A stretch of DNA of 20,883 nucleotides from Deltaproteobacteria bacterium. Its GTDB lineage: Bacteria; Desulfobacterota; Binatia; Binatales; Binataceae. The stretch spans positions 1 through 20,883 of the forward strand of contig JAJYMR010000002.1 of the NCBI GenBank assembly GCA_021786815.1. The letters are read 5' to 3'. The position numbers were made by a program, and so were the translations under genes. Below the pieces are notes generated by a model. The model was not told the origin of the DNA, searched no databases, and worked only from the letters and a program-made list of their open reading frames with translations. Below are positions 1 through 6,937 of the stretch, one piece after another (the first letter of the stretch is position 1; every line of letters starts with the position of its first letter).

Positions 1-1020
1 GCGCAAACCCTCGACCGTGCGGTCGTTCAGGTTCAGATGGGACAGTTCCGCGCGTCCCTTGACCGATTCGGCGTCCACCGCGAAGCCGTGATTCTGCGAA
101 GTGATCTCGACCCGCGTGGTGCGCAGATCCATCACGGGATGGTTGGCGCCGTGATGACCGAAGGCGAGCTTGAACGTCCGTCCGCCGAGCGCAAGTCCGA
201 GAATCTGATGGCCGAGGCAGATGCCGAAAACCGGCTTGCGGCCGAGAATGCCACGCACCGCTTCGCAAGCGTAAGGCACCGCCGCCGGGTCAGCCGGACC
301 GTTGGACAGAAACACGCCGTCGGGGTTCATCGCGAGAATCTGCTCCGCCGAATACCATGCCGGCACGACGGTTACGCGAAATCCGGTCGCAACAAGCTGG
401 CGCAGGATGTTCTGCTTGATGCCGTAATCGACCGCGACGACGAAAGGCGCGTCGCGCAGCGCCGCGTCAGCCTTGCGATAGCCGCTTCCCAGTTCCCACG
501 CGCCGAGAGTCCATTCGTACGGTTCCGAACAGGTGACTTCCTTGACGAGATCGCGCCCGATCAGGCCGGGCGAGGCCTTGGCCTTGCGCACGAGCGATTC
601 GGGGTCGAGATCCACGTTCGAGATGACGGCTTCCTGCGCGCCGTGGGTGCGGATATGGCGCACGAGCGCGCGCGTATCGATTCCGTCGATCCCAACCACC
701 CCGGCGTTTCGCAGGTATTCGTCGAGCGACATCTCCGAGCGCCAGTTTGACGGCCGCGGCCAGCACTCCCTGACGATGAATCCCTCGACGTACACGCGCG
801 ACGATTCGACATCCTCGCGATTCAGGCCGACGTTTCCGATCTCGGGATACGTCATGCAGACGACCTGGCCGTCATAGGAAGGGTCGGTCAGCACCTCCTG
901 GTATCCGGTCATCGCGGTGTTGAACACGACCTCGCCGACCGCTTCTCCGGTCGCTCCAAAAGCGCGGCCGCGGAATAGCCGGCCGTCGGCGAGCGCCAGT
1001 ATTGCTTCACGTTTCGCCAT
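1..1020 (-). CDS. carA: carbamoyl-phosphate synthase small chain (partial, C-terminus off the left edge)
   Basis: This is the glutaminase subunit of carbamoyl-phosphate synthase. It releases ammonia from glutamine and passes it to CarB to make the carbamoyl phosphate used by the aspartate carbamoyltransferase in the same operon. The reverse strand reads 340 codons with no stop from ATG at 1020. The N-terminal CPSase_sm_chain domain is clear (residues 1-150, with FNTAMTGYQEVLTDPSYDGQ). The class I glutamine amidotransferase domain starts near residue 190 (VVAVDYGIKQNILRQL), and the nucleophile is Cys268 in FGICLGHQ. The later His/Glu of the triad lies beyond the window; about 35-45 residues are missing compared with the usual 375-385. 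Its ATG shares one base with the pyrC stop (TGATG), indicating translational coupling. carB would be expected next, to the left. Confidence 0.97.
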   Translation of the reverse strand, partial: MAKREAILALADGRLFRGRAFGATGEAVGEVVFNTAMTGYQEVLTDPSYDGQVVCMTYPEIGNVGLNREDVESSRVYVEGFIVRECWPRPSNWRSEMSLDEYLRNAGVVGIDGIDTRALVRHIRTHGAQEAVISNVDLDPESLVRKAKASPGLIGRDLVKEVTCSEPYEWTLGAWELGSGYRKADAALRDAPFVVAVDYGIKQNILRQLVATGFRVTVVPAWYSAEQILAMNPDGVFLSNGPADPAAVPYACEAVRGILGRKPVFGICLGHQILGLALGGRTFKLAFGHHGANHPVMDLRTTRVEITSQNHGFAVDAESVKGRAELSHLNLNDRTVEGLR

Positions 1021-2387
1021 CACGAAATCATTCCGGGACGTCCGTCGTAAACGACCTCGCCCCCGACAATCGTGACCATCGCCCTTCCGCGAAGCCGCAT
1101 TCCGGCGAAGGGCGTGTTGCGGCTCTTCGACAGGAACTTCGCGGGGTCAACGGTCCATTCAATGTTCGGATCGACAATGGTGACATCAGCGGGCGTCCGG
1201 CGCGAGAGATTGCCCGCCTCGAGCCGCAAAAGTTTCGCGGGATTCAGCGACATCATCTCGACCATCCGCTCCGCCGTGATAATTCCGCCGTGCACCAATC
1301 CGAGCGCGAGTCCGAGCGACGTTTCGAGCCCGACCACGCCGTTTGCCGCGCTGGTGAGCGCGACGGCCTGCTCTTCGGAGAGCCGCGCCGCGGTGCTCTC
1401 GACCGGAAAGTATCCGGCGAGCAGTTCGAGGTTCTTCGAGGCCGGGTCGTGCGGCGCGTGGTCGGTCGCGATCATGTCGATCGTACCGTCGCTCATCGCC
1501 TCGCGCAGAGCCTCAACGTCCTCGCGCGAGCGCATCGGCGGATTCATCTTCGCGTTCGGGCCGAAGCGCAGCACTGCCGTCTCGTCGAGGGCGAAATGAT
1601 GGGGCGCGACCTCGCACGTGACGTTGGCGCCGTTGCGTCGCGCCGCTCGAACCAGTTCGGCAGATTCGGCGCATGACAGATGCGCGACGTGGACCGGAGC
1701 TTCGGCGCCGATCGCAAGCGCAAGGTCGCGCCGAATCCGCCGCGTCTCAGCCGACGGCGGAACGCCCTTTACGCCGAGCCGCTTCGAGACTTCCCCGGCA
1801 TTTACCGCGCCGCCGGCCGAAAGCTCGCGGTCTTCCTCGTGCAGGGAGATCGCAAAGCCGAGCCTTCCGATCTGGTCGAACGCCGTGCGCAGCAGCACCT
1901 GGTCATCGACCGGGATGCCGTCGTCGGAAAAGAGCCGCGCTCCAGCCTGGGCCATGCTTTCGTAATCCACCAGTTCCGTGCCGCGAAGCCCTGGCGTCAC
2001 CGCCGATACCGGAACAAGGCGCGCCGCACGCACTTCACGCGCGCGCGCAAGCATGTAGCGGGTTATCTCGGGCGTGTCGTTGACGGGCGACGTGTTCGCC
2101 ATCGCGGCAACGGCAGTGAATCCGCCGGCGACGGCCGCGCGAAGGCCTGACGCGATCGTCTCCTTTTCCGGGAACCCCGGGTCGCGCAGATGGACGTGCG
2201 GATCGACCAGTCCCGGCACGATCCACCATCGCGAGGCGTCGAGCGTGGTGGCGTTCGCCGGCGGCGTGAGCGTGCCGGGCGCCGCAACCGCTTCGATTCG
2301 ACCGTCGAGGATGAGCACGTCGCGCGTATCGTCGAGCCCGTTGGCGGGATCGAGCACGCGCCCGCCGCGGATTAAGAGCGCGCTCAC
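1020..2387 (-). CDS. pyrC: dihydroorotase, class I
   Basis: The enzyme catalyses reversible cyclisation of N-carbamoyl-L-aspartate to dihydroorotate, the third step of pyrimidine synthesis. The 455-residue protein has all expected metal and catalytic residues of class I enzymes: PHVHLRDPG (His64, His66), SDDG (Asp156), LHEED (His183), VAHLS (His236) and TDHAPHD (Asp309). The C-terminus contains LSKSRNTPFAG, also typical of the class. It starts with GTG in a GTGA overlap with the end of the upstream pyrB fusion. Oddity: about 36 residues separate DHAPH from the GVVGLETSLGL motif (roughly 313-349), where the Aquifex type has about 13, so an insertion of roughly 20 residues sits next to the active-site loop. 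The catalytic set is intact, so this is not an inactive PyrC-like paralogue. Confidence 0.97.
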   Translation of the reverse strand: MSALLIRGGRVLDPANGLDDTRDVLILDGRIEAVAAPGTLTPPANATTLDASRWWIVPGLVDPHVHLRDPGFPEKETIASGLRAAVAGGFTAVAAMANTSPVNDTPEITRYMLARAREVRAARLVPVSAVTPGLRGTELVDYESMAQAGARLFSDDGIPVDDQVLLRTAFDQIGRLGFAISLHEEDRELSAGGAVNAGEVSKRLGVKGVPPSAETRRIRRDLALAIGAEAPVHVAHLSCAESAELVRAARRNGANVTCEVAPHHFALDETAVLRFGPNAKMNPPMRSREDVEALREAMSDGTIDMIATDHAPHDPASKNLELLAGYFPVESTAARLSEEQAVALTSAANGVVGLETSLGLALGLVHGGIITAERMVEMMSLNPAKLLRLEAGNLSRRTPADVTIVDPNIEWTVDPAKFLSKSRNTPFAGMRLRGRAMVTIVGGEVVYDGRPGMIS

Positions 2388-4327
2388 GACGCGTCCTCCG
2401 GCTGTTTCATCGGTTCGACCATCGAGTAAACGGTGATCCGGTCGCGCGAACGGGTGCGAGGCGCGCCGTCCGGCACGTCAAGCCGCACCTGGACACGCTC
2501 GGAGCGCGCGGTCGGGATGTTCTTTCCGACGTAGTTGGGCCGGATAGGCACGGCGCGATGCCCGCGGTCGATCAGCACCGCGAGCTTCATTTCGGCAGGC
2601 CGTCCTTTCTGCCACAGCATCGCCATCGCGCGCTGCACGGTCCATCCGCTGTTGATCACGTCGTCCACCAGGACGATCACGCGGTCATCGACCGCGACAT
2701 CCTCGGCGCCGTCGAGCGGGCGTACCGCGTCCGCGCCGGCGTACACGTCAACCGCGGCGCACGGCAGATGGACCCCGGTGCGCGCCTCGATCAGATCGCG
2801 GAGCCTGAGCGCGAGTAGAGCACCGCGGCTTATCACGCCGACGAGCATCGCCCGGCTGAGATCGGGAAGGTCCGCGACCGCCTGTCCGGCGAGCGACTCA
2901 ACCGCGGCGGCAACCTGTTCCGCGTTCATGATTTCGCGCTGCGGTCCCCGGCGATACGGCTCGTAGCCCGATTCCTCGGCCTGCTTGACGGTTTCGAACA
3001 CGGCGAGCGAGCTTTCGTTTATCCACTCGTGCACGTAGCTCACCAGGCTTTCGTCGAAGCGGTAGTAGCGGCGGGTGCGGGCGTGTCCGACGAACTCGAC
3101 CGCAAGCTCGCGGTCGCAGTAATCGCACCTGAGCATCAGGAGGTTTCCCGCGACCGCCCTGCCCAGCCTGAACCTGGGCACGAGATAGCCGGCCTCGAAG
3201 CGACTGATGCAATTCGCGTTCGGGCATCGCGGTGCCGGCTCGGCGCGCAAGCGCACCGTGGGCAGAGCCGGCATCGCGGGCCGCTCGGCGCGCGCGGCGT
3301 GTTCGAGCATCCATGCGATAAGGGCCATCCGCACCGGAACTCCCGCCGCGGCCTGCTCGAAATAGATTGCGCGCGGGTCCGTATCGAGTTCGTAGGCCAG
3401 TTCGGTCGTGCGCGGCAAAGGATGCATCACGACGGCCTCGTGCGTGCGGCTGGTCCTTAGCGCCCGCGCGTCGAAGCGGACATATTCGTCGGGCGCCGCG
3501 CCCTTGTTCGCCAGGCGCTCGCTCTGGAGCCTCGTCACATAGAACGCGTCGAGCGCCTTGGGCGCCGGCGCGGGCAATTTCTCTATCGGCATCTCCGACG
3601 TGAAGAGCGCCATCTGATGCGGCGCGCTTGGCGTCAGATAAAGAGCGTCGAGCCTGCCGGCCAGCGACTTCAGCTCCTCCATCGAGACGGTCGAGAAGCT
3701 GTAATTGCTGTCGGCGCGCACGCGCTCGAGCACGTAGTCGGGCACGTCCATCCCGGCGGTGGGAGCCGCGACGATATTCGCGCCGAAACGCGCGAGCGCG
3801 TAGATGAGCGAGTGGACCGTGCGGCCGTACTTGAGATCGCCGCAGAGCGCGACGGTAAGACCCCTTAGATGGCCCTTCTTTTTTCGCAGGATATAGAGGT
3901 CGCAGAGCGTCTGGGTGGGATGCTCGCGGCTGCCGTCGCCCGCGTTTATGACCGGGCATGGCGCATACTCGGACGCAACGCGCGCAGCGCCGTCGTGCGG
4001 ATGGCGCAGCACGATAAGGTCCGCGTACGAACTCACCACGCGCACGGTGTCGGCGAGCGTCTCGCCCTTGGCGGCTGAACTGCTGCGCATGTCGGGCGCG
4101 CTTATCACCGAACCGCCCAGCCGATGCATCGCGGACTCGAAGCTGAGCCGCGTGCGCGTAGATGGTTCGTAAAAGAGCGTCGCCATGATGAGGCCGTCGG
4201 CGACTGCAAGACGTTCCGAGCGCTCAAGAGCCCCGGAAAAGCGATCAGCCAACTCGAATATTCGCTCGATCTCCCTGAGCGCGAGGTCGTCTATCGAGAC
4301 GATGTCGTATTTTGGAAACCGCATCAT
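2384..4327 (-). CDS. pyrB: three-part fusion: aspartate carbamoyltransferase + PyrI-type zinc domain + PyrR-like phosphoribosyltransferase domain
   Basis: Residues 1-345 are a complete aspartate carbamoyltransferase catalytic chain, which makes carbamoyl-aspartate. It shows the carbamoyl-phosphate loop PSTRTR (55-60), the loop lysine Lys87 in SSAAKGET, RHP (108-110), HPTQTLCDLY (136-145) and HPLPR (302-306). Residues 366-410 match the C-terminal zinc domain of the regulatory chain PyrI: CPNANCIS (Cys368, Cys373) and LRCDYCDREL (Cys401, Cys404). The PyrI N-terminal nucleotide-binding domain is absent. After an unrecognised segment (410-465), residues 466-635 align with PyrR: VGVISRG, VIVLVDDVINSGWT (the PRPP loop) and IDRGHRAVPIRPNYVGKN. 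Catalytic chains are normally near 310 residues; this one is 647. The ATG overlaps the pyrR stop as ATGATG, so either Met may be used. Known from the families: PyrB-PyrI fusions exist (Thermotoga). Inferred: the PyrR domain serves as a nucleotide/PRPP sensor replacing PyrI's allosteric domain. The reading frame is open throughout, so no frameshift is needed to explain the fusion. Confidence 0.95.
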   Translation of the reverse strand: MMRFPKYDIVSIDDLALREIERIFELADRFSGALERSERLAVADGLIMATLFYEPSTRTRLSFESAMHRLGGSVISAPDMRSSSAAKGETLADTVRVVSSYADLIVLRHPHDGAARVASEYAPCPVINAGDGSREHPTQTLCDLYILRKKKGHLRGLTVALCGDLKYGRTVHSLIYALARFGANIVAAPTAGMDVPDYVLERVRADSNYSFSTVSMEELKSLAGRLDALYLTPSAPHQMALFTSEMPIEKLPAPAPKALDAFYVTRLQSERLANKGAAPDEYVRFDARALRTSRTHEAVVMHPLPRTTELAYELDTDPRAIYFEQAAAGVPVRMALIAWMLEHAARAERPAMPALPTVRLRAEPAPRCPNANCISRFEAGYLVPRFRLGRAVAGNLLMLRCDYCDRELAVEFVGHARTRRYYRFDESLVSYVHEWINESSLAVFETVKQAEESGYEPYRRGPQREIMNAEQVAAAVESLAGQAVADLPDLSRAMLVGVISRGALLALRLRDLIEARTGVHLPCAAVDVYAGADAVRPLDGAEDVAVDDRVIVLVDDVINSGWTVQRAMAMLWQKGRPAEMKLAVLIDRGHRAVPIRPNYVGKNIPTARSERVQVRLDVPDGAPRTRSRDRITVYSMVEPMKQPEDAS

Positions 4328-4869
4328 CGCGAAGGCGCCTCTCCGAGCAGGACCGCGTCGAGCCCGTCCACTTCGGCAAGTTTCACGTAAACCCTCTGGC
4401 CGGGTTCCGCGTGCACGTTGCGGCCGACGAAATCCGCGCGAATCGGCAGTTGACGTTCGCCACGATCGACCAGCACGGCAAGCTGCACCGACTCGGGACG
4501 TCCGAGATCGGAAAGCGCCTGCAAGGCGGCACGCACGGTGCGCCCGGTGTAAAGGACGTCATCGACCAGGATGACCTTCTTGCCGTCGAGCGAGAACGGG
4601 ATATCGCGTCCGAGCAGGCGCGGATCGCCGGGCGCACCCTTCTGATCGTCGCGATAGGACGAAATGTCGAGGGTTCCGAGCGGAACCTCGCCCGCACCGG
4701 CCTCGCGAAGCGCCACGGCGAGCCGGTTTGCCAGCGTCGCGCCACGGCGCAGAATCCCGATCAGGACCAGTCCCTGCACGCTGTTGCGTTCGGCGATTTC
4801 GCGCGCAAGCCGCTTGACGCATCGAGCCACGACGTCCGCGTCGCACGCGACTGTAGCTTTCTGGTTCAT
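4324..4869 (-). CDS. pyrR: PyrR: pyr mRNA-binding attenuation regulator / uracil phosphoribosyltransferase
   Basis: PyrR binds a hairpin in the leader of pyr mRNA when UMP/UTP is abundant and promotes termination; many members also convert uracil plus PRPP to UMP. The 181-residue protein is normal in length and carries GILRRG (38-43), the LDISSYRDD segment (67-75), the PRPP-binding loop VILVDDVLYTGRT (99-111) and LVDRGERQLPIRADFVGRN. It is the first gene of the operon and overlaps pyrB by four bases (ATGA). The leader directly upstream contains a PyrR-type hairpin and a terminator ending 12 bases before this ATG, so autoregulation is strongly implied. No good Shine-Dalgarno sequence lies between the terminator U-tract and the ATG. 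The only nearby purine-rich run is inside the terminator stem. Confidence 0.96.
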   Translation of the reverse strand: MNQKATVACDADVVARCVKRLAREIAERNSVQGLVLIGILRRGATLANRLAVALREAGAGEVPLGTLDISSYRDDQKGAPGDPRLLGRDIPFSLDGKKVILVDDVLYTGRTVRAALQALSDLGRPESVQLAVLVDRGERQLPIRADFVGRNVHAEPGQRVYVKLAEVDGLDAVLLGEAPSR

Positions 4870-4880
4870 GGCGTCGGGCG

Positions 4881-4911
4881 AAAAAATACCCGGCCGCGGG
4901 CGCAGCCGGGT
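4881..4911 (-). terminator. intrinsic terminator of the pyr leader (attenuator)
   Basis: Read on the minus strand, ACCCGGC and GCCGGGT form a perfect 7-bp stem around a 10-base loop, followed by A and six T. It lies between the candidate promoter and the pyrR start, 12 bases before the ATG, which is the position of a transcription attenuator rather than an end-of-gene terminator. Confidence 0.85.
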
Positions 4912-4940
4912 TCGTTTACGTGCAAAGTCATTCCAATGGA

Positions 4941-4971
4941 CCTTTCCGCCCTCTCTGTGGCGGGTTAAAGG
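4941..4971 (-). promoter_or_regulatory. PyrR-binding loop (anti-antiterminator) in the pyr leader RNA
   Basis: On the minus strand this reads as a lower stem CCTTT/AAAGG, a 5'-side bulge AAC, an upper stem CCGCC/GGCGG, an A·G closing mismatch and a CAGAGA hexaloop. That layout fits the known PyrR recognition hairpin (hexaloop CNGNGA, two stems, a 5' purine-rich bulge). It lies 30 bases before the terminator. The GGGCG of its 3' arm could pair with CGCCC in the terminator loop as a weak antiterminator; that pairing is inference. Confidence 0.8.
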
Positions 4972-4981
4972 TTCTCTATTT

Positions 4982-5010
4982 TTTGTATAGGGCCCCGACG
5001 CTTAGATCAA
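4982..5010 (-). promoter_or_regulatory. candidate sigma70-type promoter of the pyr operon
   Basis: On the minus strand, TTGATC (5010-5005) and TACAAA (4987-4982) are separated by 17 bases. Each matches four of six consensus bases. Transcription would begin just before the PyrR-binding hairpin, which fits the attenuator layout. Overlapping alternatives (TATACA as the -10) exist. Confidence 0.45.
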
Positions 5011-5019
5011 GCTCGGGGC
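4992..5019 (-). promoter_or_regulatory. strong hairpin/inverted repeat between sppA and the pyr leader
   Basis: GCCCCGA pairs with TCGGGGC (7 bp) and encloses a second stem GCTT/AAGC around GATCT. It lies about 48 bases after the sppA stop but has no T-run on either side, so it is a poor intrinsic terminator. It covers the candidate -35 box and spacer of the pyr promoter, so it could be an operator or simply a 3' structure for sppA mRNA. Confidence 0.4.
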
Positions 5020-5066
5020 TCGTCGCACTGTGGAAACGAGTCCCGTTGCGGCCGTGGTGCGGGCCG

Positions 5067-6884
5067 TCAGAGCTCTATCGGCAAAGCGAGCAGCATCGCG
5101 CCGCCCCGCGACAGGATTCGCGTCATCGCCGGCATCCACGCCGCCGGCATCGCGAACGCTCGCGCCGCGGTTTCGACCCACATCCCCTGCCCGTCGCCCG
5201 AAAGCGCGAGCCTGAGCGCGGCCGAAAATCGCGGCGCGCTGTAGGAGACCAACTCATGCGGGGCGTCGCGCTCGATACCGGCCTTTTCGCGCGCAATTTG
5301 GATCGCCCGCGCCATCCCGCCCATCTCGTCCACCAGGCTCCTCGCCTTGGCCGACGCTCCCGTCCATACCCTGCCCCGCGCCGCTTCTTCCGTGGCCTCG
5401 GCGTTGAGCTTGCGTCCCTGGGCGACCTTCGAGGTGAAGTTCGCGTACAGGCTTCCGATTACTTCGTTGAGCTGGCGAAGCTCCGCGTCGGTCATCGAGC
5501 GCGCTATCGAGAGCGCGTCGCTTGCGGAATCGCTCTTTACGAACTCGACGCCGACGCCGATATTTCCGAGCAGCTGCGAGAGGTCGAACTTCGCGTAAAC
5601 CACGCCTATCGAGCCCGTCAGCGAAGACGGTTCGGCCACGATCGCGTCCGCAGCCGCGGCCACGTAGTAGCCGCCCGAGGCCGCCACGTCGCCCATCGAG
5701 ACCACGACCGGCTTGCCACGCGTCTGCGCCTCGCGCACCGCGCGCCAGACCAGGTCCGAGCCGACCGCGGAACCGCCTGGAGAATTGACCCGCAGCACGA
5801 TTGCGGCGACCTCCGGATCGCGCGAGGCGCGCTCGAGTTGCGCGGCCGTCGTCTCGCCGCTGATGAATTCGCCCGCCGACGGCGGCGCTCCGGCGATCAC
5901 GGGACCGGTGGCGTACACGACCCCGATACGGGCGCGCCTGCCGCGTTCCTTGACGTACCAGGCATGGCGAAGGTAACGCGCCAGGCTGACGAAGGGCCTG
6001 CGCTTGCCGGTCGGGTCGAACTCGGCGCGCACGTCTTCGACGTAGCCCTCGCGGTCGGCCAGTCCGGCTTCCCGCGCCGAGCGCGCGCTCATGAATCCAA
6101 GCCCGGTCAATTCGCGGGCACGTTCGGGCGCAAGATTTCGCGCCGCCGCGACACGGCTCGCGAGGACCTCGCGCCAGTCGTGAATCGTCGCCTCGAGGCT
6201 TTCGCGAAGCTCGGGCGACATGCTCTCGCGGCTTAGGATTTCGGCCGCGCCCTTGTACTCCTTCCATTGCAGCGTCTGCACGCGCACCTGGAACCTGTCG
6301 AGCGCGCGCTTGAGGAACACGCCTCCGGCCGCGACCCCCGTCATCGCGAGCATCGTGTCCGGATTGAGCACCACCTCGCCCGCGCCGGCCGCGATCAGGT
6401 AGTCGCGCACCGTCGCGAGGTCGTCGCGCAGCACGGCGATGACGCGCTTGCCCGCGGCGCGCGCCGCCCGCAACATCTCGTGCAGTTCCTCGGCGACCGC
6501 AAGTCCGTTGCGCACGTCGGCGACCTCGACGACAATCGCGCGCACACGCCGGTCGCTCGCGGCCGCCTCCAGTGCGTAGCGCAGATGGGCAAGCGAGGGG
6601 AATCCGCGTCCGAGCAACTGGTCGAGCAGCGAGTGGCCGGTCTCTTCATGCAGGAAGCCCGACAGCTTCACCATCACGACCGCGTCGCGCGGAATCCACG
6701 CCGGCCGGTACACGAAGAAGTAAAAGCCGGCCACGGTCGCGGCCGCCAGAATCGTCCAGAACGCGGCCGATTCGTAGCTGCCTTCGTGCGCAGCCGTCGC
6801 CGCGAACGCGGCCAGGATGCCGAATGCGATTGCGACGCGGCTCTCGCGGTCCAATGAAAAACGCCTAAGGCGAGGGCTGTTCAT
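5067..6884 (-). CDS. sppA: signal peptide peptidase SppA, long (67K-like) form
   Basis: This is a membrane-anchored serine protease of family S49 that degrades cleaved signal peptides. The 605-residue protein has the tandem-domain layout of the long SppA form. Two hydrophobic segments occur at about 17-34 and 40-60. The N-terminal domain carries the general-base lysine in LQWKEYKGAAE (Lys212, numbering from the upstream GTG). The C-terminal domain carries the nucleophile Ser404 in MGDVAASGGYY, preceded by VLRVNSPGGSA. Codons one and two are GTG ATG. I chose the ATG because GGAG sits six bases before it. The E. coli long form is usually drawn with one membrane segment, so a two-helix hairpin here is worth noting. 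The gene diverges from the lipoprotein gene with about 50 bases between starts and precedes the pyr operon in the same direction. Confidence 0.93.
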   Translation of the reverse strand: MNSPRLRRFSLDRESRVAIAFGILAAFAATAAHEGSYESAAFWTILAAATVAGFYFFVYRPAWIPRDAVVMVKLSGFLHEETGHSLLDQLLGRGFPSLAHLRYALEAAASDRRVRAIVVEVADVRNGLAVAEELHEMLRAARAAGKRVIAVLRDDLATVRDYLIAAGAGEVVLNPDTMLAMTGVAAGGVFLKRALDRFQVRVQTLQWKEYKGAAEILSRESMSPELRESLEATIHDWREVLASRVAAARNLAPERARELTGLGFMSARSAREAGLADREGYVEDVRAEFDPTGKRRPFVSLARYLRHAWYVKERGRRARIGVVYATGPVIAGAPPSAGEFISGETTAAQLERASRDPEVAAIVLRVNSPGGSAVGSDLVWRAVREAQTRGKPVVVSMGDVAASGGYYVAAAADAIVAEPSSLTGSIGVVYAKFDLSQLLGNIGVGVEFVKSDSASDALSIARSMTDAELRQLNEVIGSLYANFTSKVAQGRKLNAEATEEAARGRVWTGASAKARSLVDEMGGMARAIQIAREKAGIERDAPHELVSYSAPRFSAALRLALSGDGQGMWVETAARAFAMPAAWMPAMTRILSRGGAMLLALPIEL

Positions 6885-6937
6885 CACACGCTCCGATTGC
6901 GATCATCATGATAGGCTCTTTAGACTAGCGGTTTTCG

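Noticed and set aside
37..750. Open frame of 237 codons on the plus strand opposite carA
   Set aside because: Antisense to the clear glutamine amidotransferase and CPSase domains of carA.
2898..3959. Open frame of 353 codons in another minus-strand frame inside the pyrB fusion
   Set aside because: It is a shifted reading of the same region. The true frame is continuous and carries all conserved motifs, so this is not evidence of a frameshift.
4920..6236. Open frame of 438 codons on the plus strand across the pyr leader and sppA
   Set aside because: It runs through the hairpins of the pyr leader and antisense to sppA; composition is typical of a shadow.
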